Source: a bacterium (lineage in GTDB: Bacteria; Cyanobacteriota; Vampirovibrionia; Obscuribacterales; Obscuribacteraceae). From it: 64,000 bases of DNA. Of the stretch, positions 16,476 through 25,397 are shown piece after piece. The notes beneath the pieces were generated by a model that worked only from the letters and a program-made list of their open reading frames with translations, was not told where the DNA came from and did not search any database. The stretch's first letter is position 1. Every line of letters starts with the position of its first letter. The position numbers were made by a program, and so were the translations under genes. The stretch spans positions 217,242 to 281,241 of the forward strand of contig JAGOSY010000005.1 in assembly GCA_018062085.1 (NCBI GenBank), in the 5' to 3' direction.

Positions 16476-17627
16476 ATGTTGAAGTACCTTTCAACCCTCC
16501 GTTTGATTCCGCCTTCTCTCATAACCTCAACATTAGAGGGGAGCTGGGCGATTCAGGTTTTGAAATCGGCAGTTGATCTAGGCATTTTTGAGTCTCTTAG
16601 CGATGGCCCAATGTCTGCTGCATTAATTGCTAAGAAGCAAGCTTTACAGCTGGAAGGAACTAAATTAATCGCCGACTCACTGGTGGGCATGAATTTACTC
16701 GATCGCGCCGATCTTAACGGTCACGCTCGCAGTAGAGAGGCGGTTTATGAGTTGAATATGACTTCGCAGACTTATTTGATTTCAGAAAGTCCACTTTTCA
16801 TGGGCATGTATTTAAAACAGCACGATGAGTTAGATAAGATGTGGCGCGGTTTGCGGGAAACCATCCGCACTGGTACACCAGTGATGGCAGTTAATGAAGA
16901 TGCCAAAGCGCAGGATATTTTCCCTCATCTTGCGGAAGCAATTATGCCTCTAAATTATTGCATCGCAGCAGATGTAGTGAAATATTTGAAGGACCGTAGT
17001 CACAGTGCCAAGAACCCACAGGATTTGAAAACAGCCGGGAGCGGTCATGATGACGAAGCCAATAGTTTAACGAGCGCGCTGAGCAATAAGAACGCATTCA
17101 ACAATAAGAGAGCATTAAATATTCTCGATCTGGCCGCTGGCTCTGCTGTTTGGAGCATCCCGTTTGCTCAAGATAACCGCGACAATCATATTGCAGCACT
17201 TGATTTTCCTGCTGTCTTGGCCGTTACCAGGAAAATCACCGAGCGTTTTGACGTAGCCAATCAATATACGGAAGTGCCTGGCAACTGGCGTAATATCAAA
17301 CTTTCCCCTGGTTTGTATGACGTTGTTATTTTGGGCCATATTTTGCATTCAGAAGGTCTTGAGATGAGCAAGAAACTGCTTGCTTATTGCGCTGCTGCAC
17401 TTAAAGACGGTGGCACACTAGTAATTGCCGAATTTATGCCCAATCAAGAGCGTACGGCCCCGTTGTATCCTTTGATGTTTGGTTTGAATATGTATCTTGC
17501 TACTGCCAATGGTTGCGTCTTTAGCTTTGATGAGATTACAAGTCTTTGTCATGCAGCTGGTTTTCGTGACGTCTATCGTCATCAGGGCGTAGAGTACGAT
17601 TCGCCGGTTGTCTTTGCAACGAAGTAA
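16476..17627 (+). CDS. SAM-dependent O-methyltransferase (family 2, hydroxyindole O-MT-like)
   Basis: 383 residues. The N-terminal winged-helix dimerisation domain (SWAIQVLKSAVDLGIFESLSDGPMSAALIA) and C-terminal Rossmann domain fit the plant-type O-methyltransferase family 2, which methylates small phenolic or polyketide-like molecules. The SAM site is ILDLAAGSAVWSIPFAQ, with the Asp of ALDFPAVL binding the ribose and VVILGHILHSEG later. A Ser/Asn-rich insert (about residues 180-205) precedes the SAM motif. ATG at 16476 follows GGGAGCG; a TTG 24 bases upstream is also open. Substrate unknown; no biosynthetic cluster is adjacent. Confidence 0.82.
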   Translation: MLKYLSTLRLIPPSLITSTLEGSWAIQVLKSAVDLGIFESLSDGPMSAALIAKKQALQLEGTKLIADSLVGMNLLDRADLNGHARSREAVYELNMTSQTYLISESPLFMGMYLKQHDELDKMWRGLRETIRTGTPVMAVNEDAKAQDIFPHLAEAIMPLNYCIAADVVKYLKDRSHSAKNPQDLKTAGSGHDDEANSLTSALSNKNAFNNKRALNILDLAAGSAVWSIPFAQDNRDNHIAALDFPAVLAVTRKITERFDVANQYTEVPGNWRNIKLSPGLYDVVILGHILHSEGLEMSKKLLAYCAAALKDGGTLVIAEFMPNQERTAPLYPLMFGLNMYLATANGCVFSFDEITSLCHAAGFRDVYRHQGVEYDSPVVFATK

Positions 17628-17644
17628 GAGTGGTGGCGGCCTCA

Positions 17645-19054
17645 ATGACGGATCGATCTATGAACCCTAGTGAGAAAGCCAACGAGCCGATTTTCATTTG
17701 GGTTCAATATAAAGAAGAAGAGATAAACAATGGCTATTGGCAGGTCTATAAAGAGCTGCAATTGCCTCATCGATTGTTTTCTATGTTCGCTCTTAGTTTT
17801 AGTGTGGCAATGGGTTATGTCTTGCTTTCGCCTGAAAGTCCAGTGTCGTCTGCCAATACTTTTTCTGAGTTGATGCAAGCTCAATATCTGCCTGGAATAT
17901 TGATTGCAGGGGTGGGCATTCCCGGCACTTGTATGGCAATGGTTTTTTTGTTGTTGAGACATTTATCTGAAGGATGTTTTCGCAAGCGACCAAATTTTCA
18001 TTTTCCTATGATGTATGTTCTTTATCCAACTGGAATTCAGGTGCAGTTTGCAACTGGCACCGGCATGATCGACTGGCGGCAATTTTCACTTGTACTTGAG
18101 ACAAGAGAAAGTTTTTGTTTGGCTTCCAATGTCAACGATGTTTTTGTTTTGCCAAAAAGATGTTTCGCTTCAGCTCAAGAAGTCGATGCGGTTAGAGAGA
18201 TTCTTACTGCTAGTTCGCGCAATTTTAAGAAAATCGGCAGAGACTTCAATGGCGCTGATATCACGTATGAGAAGAAGGCGATCTCATCGGTGATGATTGA
18301 TGGGGAGCAGTATCCAATTCCAGATATGGAGCCACCGGGGAGCACAATTGAGACTGCCATCCTACCAACTCCGCTGGTGATTGAAGGCAGGCCTAGTCCT
18401 AGCAATATCCGTAGCAATAGTAATGACAATAACAGTATTGATAGTTCCTCTGCTTCGGCAGAGATTGAGAAACTGTCTTATCCAGTTTCTCAATCTTTTG
18501 AAAGTAGTTTGAAGACCGGCCTGGAAGTAGAGGTTCTTTACCTCTCTGGTGAGATTGGCCAGGCCGAGAATATCTATTTCTTTCGCAAGAGATTGGTGCT
18601 TCTCGGAATTATCTATATAACTCTTGCTCTGCTTATGCCCATTAATTTTCTTGCCTTGGGCTATGTTTGGAATCTGCCTCAGGCTACGGAAGTTGTGCTT
18701 GATCTCTATCAACATTTTGTCCTGCTTCTAGTTCCCATTTATATTGGCCATTCTGTTTCAATTTATTGGAATATTATGCAGCGCACCAAGGTCAATGATG
18801 CTGCGGCTCAGGTGTTTGTCTTTCAACTGACTGAAGAGGGCTGCGGAGTTCGTGCTGGCGAACGCTATGTTGTATTGGCGTGGTGGCACTTTGAGGAATG
18901 TTGGGAGACCGATGAACAGCTAATGTTACTTCTCGGTAGCCGGGGAAGAACTATGTTTGTTATCCCTAAGCGAGTATTCCTTGATCGCCTAGGTCTAGCC
19001 TATGCCACAAACCTATTGCAGCGCAAAATAAAGCGCTACAAAGTACTTGCCTAG
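17645..19054 (+). CDS. Membrane protein with two tandem YcxB-like halves
   Basis: 469 residues from the ATG at 17645 (a GTG at 17630 is also possible). The chain looks like an internal duplication: each half has two membrane segments, then a soluble beta-rich module with a Trp and a PKR motif. The N-half shows MIDWRQFSLVLETRESFCLA and FVLPKRCFA; the C-half shows VLAWWHFEECWETDEQLMLL and FVIPKRVFL. This pattern resembles YcxB-like proteins, which normally have one copy. A Ser/Asn-rich linker joins the halves. It starts 17 bases after the methyltransferase and is probably co-transcribed. Function unknown. Confidence 0.68.
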   Translation: MTDRSMNPSEKANEPIFIWVQYKEEEINNGYWQVYKELQLPHRLFSMFALSFSVAMGYVLLSPESPVSSANTFSELMQAQYLPGILIAGVGIPGTCMAMVFLLLRHLSEGCFRKRPNFHFPMMYVLYPTGIQVQFATGTGMIDWRQFSLVLETRESFCLASNVNDVFVLPKRCFASAQEVDAVREILTASSRNFKKIGRDFNGADITYEKKAISSVMIDGEQYPIPDMEPPGSTIETAILPTPLVIEGRPSPSNIRSNSNDNNSIDSSSASAEIEKLSYPVSQSFESSLKTGLEVEVLYLSGEIGQAENIYFFRKRLVLLGIIYITLALLMPINFLALGYVWNLPQATEVVLDLYQHFVLLLVPIYIGHSVSIYWNIMQRTKVNDAAAQVFVFQLTEEGCGVRAGERYVVLAWWHFEECWETDEQLMLLLGSRGRTMFVIPKRVFLDRLGLAYATNLLQRKIKRYKVLA

Positions 19055-19068
19055 CCAGTTGGCTAGGC
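19049..19068. terminator. Perfect hairpin between convergent genes
   Basis: GCCTAGCCA, two bases, then its exact reverse complement TGGCTAGGC. The hairpin includes the stop codon of the YcxB-like gene and lies before the convergent gene ending at 19095. Lack of a T tract makes intrinsic termination uncertain. Confidence 0.5.
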
Positions 19069-19094
19069 AGTGCCAGAACAATTTCCAATTAGTC

Positions 19095-19583
19095 TTAGTC
19101 TTGGCCGCCAGCAGCAAAACCGGGACCGCTATCAGCGTCGTCCACATCGGTATCGGCGTTGTTGAGGCGCAAGAGTTCACGGCGCCATTCTAAGTCTGCC
19201 TGCGCTTCTTTGATTAGACTTGCAAGCCCTTGAAAATCTGCAAACGAAAGGTCAATGGCTAAGCCAATGTCGAAAGTTAGTTTGACTCGCTCGCAATTGG
19301 GTGAGCAGGACATGCAGACCATGTGATCCGGGCCGCAAACTTCGAACATTTGTGTCTCATCGCATTGCAGTGGATCTTTTTGCCAATCTAGATACTCAAT
19401 AAATGTGTCATCTTCAAGACTTTGCTGCACTAGCAGAACAAGGGCTTGATACTGAGTGTTATTGAGATAGATGGTGACTTCTTGTCGCCGAAAATCGAGG
19501 GCGAACTCGCCGTTTTCTTTGTCTAGATATAGATCAGCAAAAGCATTGGCGAAACTGATTTGAAAAGCTGTGCTTGTCTTCAT
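19095..19583 (-). CDS. Hypothetical Cys-containing protein coupled to hemB
   Basis: 162 residues, not recognised. The ATG at 19583 lies two bases after the hemB stop and uses AGGA within the hemB end, so it is translationally coupled to haem synthesis. The middle holds four cysteines in a row of motifs, EVCGPDHMVCMSCSPNCERV, which could bind a metal or form disulfides. The first 40 residues suggest a beta-rich fold (FALDFRRQEVTIYLNNTQYQ). The C-terminus is Asp- and Gly-rich. A role tied to haem, for example regulation or metal handling, is only suggested by position. Confidence 0.6.
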   Translation of the reverse strand: MKTSTAFQISFANAFADLYLDKENGEFALDFRRQEVTIYLNNTQYQALVLLVQQSLEDDTFIEYLDWQKDPLQCDETQMFEVCGPDHMVCMSCSPNCERVKLTFDIGLAIDLSFADFQGLASLIKEAQADLEWRRELLRLNNADTDVDDADSGPGFAAGGQD

Positions 19584-19585
19584 CT

Positions 19586-20707
19586 TTATCCTGGTTGTTT
19601 GAGCCACTGAGCTACATCTTTGGCATGATAGGTGATTACTAGATCAGCCCCTGCACGGACTATACCCGTTAAGCACTCCATCACAACTTTTTGCTCGTCT
19701 ATCCAGCCATTGGCTGCGGCAGCCTTGACCATAGAATACTCACCAGAGACATTATAGGCTGCAATGGGCAATTTAGTCAGATTGCGGGTTTGGCTAATGA
19801 CGTCAAGGTAGGGCAGGGCTGGCTTAATCATAACAATGTCGGCGCCCTCTTGGATGTCTAGCTCAACTTCTCGTAGAGCTTCGCGGCCGTTGGCTGGGTC
19901 CATCTGATAGCTCTTGCGGTCGCCGAATTGTGGAGCTGACTCGGCTGCCTCACGGAACGGTCCGTAGAGTGCCGATGAGAACTTGGCGCTGTAGGCCATG
20001 ATTGGAATATTTTCGAAGCCGTTGGCATCTAGCGCGGCCCGAATAGCGGCTATGCGACCATCCATCATGTCAGAGGGAGCGATGATATCGGCTCCGGCGG
20101 CGGCTTGAGAAACGGCTGCACGAGCTAGTATCTCAAGGCTAGGGTCGTTAAGAACTTTGCCGTCGTGTACCAAGCCGCAATGGCCATGGTCCATGTACTC
20201 GCAGAGGCAGGTATCGGCAATTACCATTAAGTCGGGGAAACGTTTCTTCAACTCTCGGGTGGCGCGCTGCACGATGCCTTCGTCTGACCAGGCGCCGGTT
20301 GCTTGCGAATCTTTGCTTGAAGGAATGCCAAATAGCAACACCGATGTGAGACCAAGGCTTACGGCTTCTTCTGCTTCTTTCAGCATTTCATCGATGCTTT
20401 GTTGATGAATACCGGGCATTGATTTGATCGGGGTTTTTATACCCTTACCTTCGACAATGAAGAATGGGTAAATGAGCTGTTCAAGGCGCAAATGGGTTTC
20501 GCGAATCATGGCACGCAGGGGAGCCTTGGAGCGCAGGCGACGCATACGCATGTCAGGAGTGACTCGAGGCAAGACATATTTGCTGCTAGTTTTGTCTAGC
20601 TCCGACGCTGCTTTGCCTAAATCTGCCGCTGCTTTGTTTAACTCTGCCGCTTCATGTTCTAACGCTGCCGCTTCATGTTCTAACGCTGCCGCTACAGTCT
20701 CTTTCAT
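19586..20707 (-). CDS. hemB: HemB, delta-aminolevulinic acid dehydratase (porphobilinogen synthase)
   Basis: Condenses two 5-aminolevulinates to porphobilinogen. From the ATG at 20707 (AAGGA about 8 bases upstream) it has 373 residues, longer than the usual 320-340. Zn-binding cysteines show in [14 protein letters not shown], and active-site lysines in [16 protein letters not shown] and [18 protein letters not shown] is also conserved. The extra length is an N-terminal repeat-rich helix ([15 protein letters not shown] and similar) that may form a short coiled coil. Fourth in the order hemA-hemC-hemD-hemB. Confidence 0.95.
   Translation of the reverse strand: MKETVAAALEHEAAALEHEAAELNKAAADLGKAASELDKTSSKYVLPRVTPDMRMRRLRSKAPLRAMIRETHLRLEQLIYPFFIVEGKGIKTPIKSMPGIHQQSIDEMLKEAEEAVSLGLTSVLLFGIPSSKDSQATGAWSDEGIVQRATRELKKRFPDLMVIADTCLCEYMDHGHCGLVHDGKVLNDPSLEILARAAVSQAAAGADIIAPSDMMDGRIAAIRAALDANGFENIPIMAYSAKFSSALYGPFREAAESAPQFGDRKSYQMDPANGREALREVELDIQEGADIVMIKPALPYLDVISQTRNLTKLPIAAYNVSGEYSMVKAAAANGWIDEQKVVMECLTGIVRAGADLVITYHAKDVAQWLKQPG
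20640..20700. repeat. 21-bp in-frame tandem repeats at hemB 5' end
   Basis: About 2.9 head-to-tail units of a 21-bp sequence (AACGCTGCCGCTTCATGTTCT on the plus strand) encode the LEHEAA(A/E) repeats of the HemB N-terminal extension. The third unit is diverged and incomplete. Confidence 0.8.
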
Positions 20708-20779
20708 CAAATGGTCCTTATTATTGTGCACAAGCCATATAGCTATTAAATATATCGCCTTGACGTGCTGTGTTTCTGC

Positions 20780-21643
20780 CTATATCTGATTCTGTTCGAA
20801 TTTTAATGATGCCAAGAGTGAATCTGTCAGGCCCTTGAGAGTGTGCTCTTCTGCAATTAAATCAACCCTGCCTAGGCTTTGCTCTGCTGCAGCGGCTGTT
20901 ATTGGCCCAATTGCTGCTATTTTAACTGAGCTAAGCAGTTCTTCCTTCTCTTCCTTTAGCAGCGCTAACTTCTCTTTATGATCTGGTCCCAGCTCAAGCT
21001 GTAGTCCGAGGTCAAGCAGTTGCCCGAGATTTCTGGCGGTTTGAGCACTGGCTAAGGTAATTATGTCGATTGCTTGATCTCTAAGGAGAGCTACAAGTTC
21101 TCTGCCGAGATGTTCCTTGTTTGTAGGTAAGCCACTTTCATAAGCAATTGCTGTGTCAACTTGGGCTCCCGCTGCTCGCAAACCGTCTGCAATCAAAAGT
21201 CTGCCGATATTGGTCTTGGGCCACAATAGCCGCTGTCCGGCCAGATTTACCTGTTGCTGAAACTCAGCTACGAGTGTTTCGGCTACATAAGCTGTTGGCT
21301 GGAAAGCTACAGACAGTCCCTCCTCAGCTAAGCAGTTGCTGGTAGCAGGGCCGATGCTGGCAAGCTGGCATTGGCTTAAGGCTTGGGCTGGAAGGCCAAG
21401 GGCTTTCAAGCGTTGCAGTGTGAATTTCACTGCATTTTGACTGGCGAAAATGATCCACTGGTATTGAGCGAGCTGGTTTATTGCCTTGTCTAGCTCACTA
21501 TAATCGGAGGCGGGGCCAACGGCTAAGAGGGCTCGCTCGATTGTCGTAGCGCCTCGCTCTTGTAGCAGATCGGCAAAGCTGTCCGCTTGCTCTTCAGCTC
21601 TGGTCACCAAGACTCTTACGCCCTGTAATGGTTTGTCCTGCAT
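20780..21643 (-). CDS. hemD: HemD, uroporphyrinogen-III synthase
   Basis: Closes hydroxymethylbilane to uroporphyrinogen III with inversion of ring D. The 287-residue chain from ATG 21643 starts GVRVLVTRAEEQADSFADLL, continues IIFASQNAVKFTLQRL and LASIGPATSNCLAEEG, and has DIITLASAQTARNLGQLL and KIAAIGPITAAAAE in the second lobe. This is the two-lobed HemD pattern; the family is poorly conserved, so position next to hemC adds weight. An in-frame ATG at 21697, inside the hemC end, would add 18 residues. Neither start has a strong ribosome site. Confidence 0.9.
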   Translation of the reverse strand: MQDKPLQGVRVLVTRAEEQADSFADLLQERGATTIERALLAVGPASDYSELDKAINQLAQYQWIIFASQNAVKFTLQRLKALGLPAQALSQCQLASIGPATSNCLAEEGLSVAFQPTAYVAETLVAEFQQQVNLAGQRLLWPKTNIGRLLIADGLRAAGAQVDTAIAYESGLPTNKEHLGRELVALLRDQAIDIITLASAQTARNLGQLLDLGLQLELGPDHKEKLALLKEEKEELLSSVKIAAIGPITAAAAEQSLGRVDLIAEEHTLKGLTDSLLASLKFEQNQI

Positions 21644-21677
21644 AGTATATTGATTTGAGTTTTGGGCTATTGTTCTT

Positions 21678-22667
21678 TTATGGAGGTGATACCACATTTG
21701 GTGTGGACAAACGCAGCTCTTCTAAGATTTTATCCGCCCCAGCATCTTGTATCTTTTTAGCTAGGGCCTTGCCGAGTAAATGGGCGTATTCTCTTGGGCC
21801 ACTGATTGAGTCGCGATAGATCTCACTGCCATCTAAAGCAGCAACACAACCAGATAGCGTCAATTTGTCTTGATCGTCAGCTTGCACCCGAGCAAGAGCA
21901 CCAGCCGGTACTGAGCAGCCACCGCCAAGAACATCTAAAAATGCCCGTTCAGCAGTAACTTCATCTTTGGTGGCTTTGTCTTCGATGCTGGCCAGCATCT
22001 CTAAAATATCCTTATCATTCGCTCTGCATTCTACCGCTAGAGCGCCTTGGCCTACGGCTGGTGTGCAAATATCGAGGTCGAGATATTGGGTAATTTTGTC
22101 GTGAAACTCAAGTCGCAAAAGTCCAGCAGCTGCCAGAATCATGGCATCGCATTGACCTTCGTCTAATTTGCGAATGCGTGTGGGGATGTTGCCACGCATA
22201 TCGACAAACTTTAGGTCTTGGCGCAGAGCGCTAAGCTGTGCTGCTCTCCTTCTGCTCGAAGTGGCGACGGTGCTGCCTGGTGCCAGCTCCATGAATGAAG
22301 CGGCTTTGTTGCTGACGAAAATATCGCGAGCGTCTTGGCGATTGAGAACGCAAGCAAGAGTTAGGCCGTTTGGCAGATCTGTTGGTAAATCTTTCAAGCT
22401 GTGAACGACAAAATCAACACGATCTTCTAGCAGTGCTTCTTCTAGCTCTTTGACGAAAACGCCTCGCCCACCCAGTTCGACGATGGGGCGGTCGAGAATT
22501 TTGTCGCCACCAGTCGTGATTGGGTGAACTTCAAAACTGGCATCAGGAAAGTTTTTCTTTAGTGTGTCAATTACGACATCGGTTTGTAGGCGAGCCAGTT
22601 TGCTCTCCCTCGTGCCAACGCGAATAGTGCTAATTTTTGAACTTTTCACTAAGGCACTCGAAACCAT
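21678..22667 (-). CDS. hemC: HemC, porphobilinogen deaminase
   Basis: Polymerises four porphobilinogens into hydroxymethylbilane. 329 residues. Motifs: RVGTRESKLARLQTD, TTGGDKILDRP, VHSLKDLPTDLP, TSSRRRAAQL, VDMRGNIPTRIRKL. The dipyrromethane cofactor cysteine is in LGGGCSVPAGA. The start is the ATG at 22667 or the preceding GTG, which overlaps the hemA stop by one base; either way hemA and hemC are coupled. Confidence 0.95.
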   Translation of the reverse strand: MVSSALVKSSKISTIRVGTRESKLARLQTDVVIDTLKKNFPDASFEVHPITTGGDKILDRPIVELGGRGVFVKELEEALLEDRVDFVVHSLKDLPTDLPNGLTLACVLNRQDARDIFVSNKAASFMELAPGSTVATSSRRRAAQLSALRQDLKFVDMRGNIPTRIRKLDEGQCDAMILAAAGLLRLEFHDKITQYLDLDICTPAVGQGALAVECRANDKDILEMLASIEDKATKDEVTAERAFLDVLGGGCSVPAGALARVQADDQDKLTLSGCVAALDGSEIYRDSISGPREYAHLLGKALAKKIQDAGADKILEELRLSTPNVVSPP

Positions 22668-22669
22668 CA

Positions 22670-24091
22670 CTAATTTAAAATCGGACGTTGGACTGTCGGC
22701 GCGTTGGCCTCATGAATTTTCTCTTGCAGTGCTCTGTTCTTGCGCGCTTCGGTACAGGCCGAAGACTGCTGTGATGCGAACTTCGCCATGTTAGTGGCGC
22801 TCAGCGGTGAAAGGGGATCAAGATTGAAGAGTGTGCGGAGAGCTTCAGCTTGTTGCCTCAAAATCTCATAGTCTTTAGTCGCCTTCAGCTGCACGGTTGG
22901 ATGATGCAATATCTGATTAACAATGGCTCTGCTAATCGCTTCCATGTCTTGGCCGCTGGCGTTGAGGCCGGGCAAGACGGTGTTTTTTGCCATGTGTTCT
23001 TGTCTGATGGCTTCGATTTTCTCTCGCAAAATCGCAATTGTCGGCACCACTAACTGAGAGCGTTCCCAGTTGTGATATTCCTCAAGGGTTTCGTAGATGA
23101 TAGCTTCGGCATCGCTAATTAAGGCTTCGCGATGAGCCATGTTTTTGGCCACAATTTTGCTTAAGTCATCGGCGATATAGAGATCTACTCCGTCCAGTTC
23201 TGCCACTGAGGGCTCGACGTTTCTTGGAACTGAAATATCGATGATTATTTGCTTAGGCGATTTTTCGTGGCGTTGGCGGGCTAGCTCATCGCGCTGTAGA
23301 ACGAATTGCTTAGCTCCTGTGGCCACAATTACTAAGTCTGCCTGTGCTGCTACTACTGTGCGCTCTTCGAAGGTAAAGCTAGTTTTCAGACGCTCTTTGT
23401 TGTTGAGCTTGTTGCTAAGGAAGTTTTCGATGCGCTCGCCATTGCGATTGAAAAGCACTATCGGCCCTTGCCCAGAATCAGATAGAAGATGTTTGGTACA
23501 AATTTGACCCATCTTACCCATGCCGATTACGGCTACTGACTTATCTTTCAGGCTGCCGAGTAAATCTCTGGCCAGTTCAACCGCGGCAGAGCTCACAGAA
23601 ACGGCTTTTTTGCCAAGCGTGGTTTCTGAACGCACTCTCTTACCGTTGGTGAGAGCCAGTTTGAAGACAATATCGAGAATCGGTCCGGCTGTTCCGTGTT
23701 CAAGCGCGGCCTGGTGTGAGGCTTTTACTTGCGACATGATCTGGCCTTCACCTAAAATCATACTGTCCAAACCAGCCGCTACGCGCAATATATGTAGGAC
23801 CACATCATCTCTGAGCAAGCGAAAATTGGGCTTAAGTGCCTCGTGATCGCTCACTGACTGCACAGAGCTGAAAAACAAGTCTATTTCTCTGAGGCCAGCG
23901 GCGACGTCGTCTACCACTGCATACACTTCTGTGCGATTGCAGGTTGACAAGATAGTCGCTTCTTTAATATGGGGAAAGCGCTTTAGAGCTTCTAAGGCAT
24001 GGCCGATGCAAGAATCCGGAATGCAGAACTGTTCCCGGATGGCGATGGGAGCTGAATGGTAGTTGATGCCGCTTACGACTAAGTGATTCAT
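22670..24091 (-). CDS. hemA: HemA, glutamyl-tRNA reductase
   Basis: NADPH-dependent reduction of Glu-tRNA(Glu) to glutamate-1-semialdehyde, first committed step of the C5 haem pathway; this excludes the ALA-synthase route for this locus. 473 residues, a little long. The catalytic Cys is in LSTCNRTEVYAVVDD, with LILGEGQIMSQVK-type residues (MILGEGQIMSQVKASH), the NADPH site VAVIGMGKMGQICTKHLL, and a C-terminal dimerisation helix. ATG at 24091 with CAGG close upstream. First gene of the hem operon; the next step, hemL, is not in the window. Confidence 0.95.
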   Translation of the reverse strand: MNHLVVSGINYHSAPIAIREQFCIPDSCIGHALEALKRFPHIKEATILSTCNRTEVYAVVDDVAAGLREIDLFFSSVQSVSDHEALKPNFRLLRDDVVLHILRVAAGLDSMILGEGQIMSQVKASHQAALEHGTAGPILDIVFKLALTNGKRVRSETTLGKKAVSVSSAAVELARDLLGSLKDKSVAVIGMGKMGQICTKHLLSDSGQGPIVLFNRNGERIENFLSNKLNNKERLKTSFTFEERTVVAAQADLVIVATGAKQFVLQRDELARQRHEKSPKQIIIDISVPRNVEPSVAELDGVDLYIADDLSKIVAKNMAHREALISDAEAIIYETLEEYHNWERSQLVVPTIAILREKIEAIRQEHMAKNTVLPGLNASGQDMEAISRAIVNQILHHPTVQLKATKDYEILRQQAEALRTLFNLDPLSPLSATNMAKFASQQSSACTEARKNRALQEKIHEANAPTVQRPILN

Positions 24092-24335
24092 GTTACCTGC
24101 GCAGAGCGCTTTCAGAAAGGGAATCTTTCCCTCGACCCAGATTATAGCGACGGTTTAGGCCATTGGACCTGAGTCGATAATCACAGTAAATAAAACGTAT
24201 TCTCTATAAATGGTCATGATGACAATTAAAAGGAAATACCTTTTCTCCTAACCTCCCTATATTAAATCCGATTGTGGCCCGATTCATCCACCTTTCGGTT
24301 GAACAGAATTGCCAATTTTGACCATTCTTAGATGC

Positions 24336-25397
24336 TCAATTTCTCACATAAACATTGTTGAATGAATTGGGAGCAGAAGATCGCAGCGGTTTGCTCGCTG
24401 CTTTTGCCACTGTAGTCGGCTCCGACCAGTTTGCCAGCTCACTTCTCAACTCAGGGTGGAAAACGCCCCCGAGCCAGGCCATCCCTTTTAGAACTCTTAG
24501 GGTTGGTCTTGAAAGCATGTCGTTTTTTTGATCAGGCAGATAATAAATTTTATTCTGGCGTACTGCTTGGAGCTTATTCCAGGGAGATTGTTTGATAAAT
24601 GTCTGATTGCGAGCTTCATAAGGCATGATAATTAAGTCGGGATTGCTCAAGACCAAGCGCTCAAGGCTGAATCGAGGATAGCTGGCGTTCATATCTCCGG
24701 CAACGTTTGTGCCACCACAGGAGGTGATAACGCCATTGATAAAGCTTGCTTTGCCAGCTGTCATCAGTGGTTGCGGCCAAACGCAATAGAAGACTTTCGG
24801 CCTGAGCTTGCTCTTGTCGATAATTTTGGCTAAGGCTTGAAGTTTGGCCTCAAAATTTTGGGCCGCATCACTTCCCTCTTGGCAGTGACCGGTCAGTTCA
24901 CCTATTCGTTTTAGATTTTTACCGATATCGGTCAATTTTTCATTCGCGATAACCACGGTGTTTATATGATGATTCTTGATCTTGCCTGCCAGTTCTTCTT
25001 GTCCGGAGACAAGCATGACTAGATCTGGCTTCAGCCTGGCGAGGCGCTCTAAGTTGGCCGATATGAAGGTTCCAGCTTTGGTAATCTTGGCTACGTCTTT
25101 GGGGTAGTCGCAAAAGGAAGAAACACCAATAATTTGGTCTTTAGCCCCCACGGAGCACAGTAATTCGGTGTTGGAAGGGGCTAGAGAGACCACGCGAGGC
25201 TTTGCGGTTGGCCTATTAGAACTATTCGAGCCATTCGAACTATTTGAGCGATATGAGCTATTTGAATCATCGGCTGCGGCAGATCCAGCCAATTTGCAGC
25301 TTAACCCGCTGGAGCCGCTAGGCCCGATAGGCCAACTGAGGCATAAAATGGCAGTCAGGACTGATAAATATTGAGTTAAAGACGGTTTTCCAGCCAT
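24336..25397 (-). CDS. BtuF-like periplasmic substrate-binding protein
   Basis: 353 residues from ATG 25397, with a hydrophobic N-terminal signal (LSVLTAILCLSWPIG), then a Ser/Asn-rich linker and a TroA/BtuF-type binding fold: RVVSLAPSNTELLCSVGA, IIGVSSFCDYPKD, KPDLVMLV and NPDLIIMPYE. Such proteins deliver cobalamin or iron complexes to ABC importers; no permease or ATPase is adjacent, so the ligand is open. It overlaps the upstream kinase gene by 22 bases. It carries the palindrome ACCGATATCGGT (24921), giving TDIGKN. Confidence 0.85.
   Translation of the reverse strand: MAGKPSLTQYLSVLTAILCLSWPIGPSGSSGLSCKLAGSAAADDSNSSYRSNSSNGSNSSNRPTAKPRVVSLAPSNTELLCSVGAKDQIIGVSSFCDYPKDVAKITKAGTFISANLERLARLKPDLVMLVSGQEELAGKIKNHHINTVVIANEKLTDIGKNLKRIGELTGHCQEGSDAAQNFEAKLQALAKIIDKSKLRPKVFYCVWPQPLMTAGKASFINGVITSCGGTNVAGDMNASYPRFSLERLVLSNPDLIIMPYEARNQTFIKQSPWNKLQAVRQNKIYYLPDQKNDMLSRPTLRVLKGMAWLGGVFHPELRSELANWSEPTTVAKAASKPLRSSAPNSFNNVYVRN
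24921..24932. repeat. Palindrome ACCGATATCGGT inside BtuF-like gene
   Basis: Exact 12-bp copy, in frame as Thr-Asp-Ile-Gly. On the coding strand it shares 18 bases (ACCGATATCGGTAAAAAT) with the copy in ada. Confidence 0.9.

Noticed and set aside
21682..21690. Perfect Shine-Dalgarno GGAGGTGAT on the plus strand
   Set aside because: No open frame follows on that strand; it is the complement of the hemC C-terminal region and the hemD start area.
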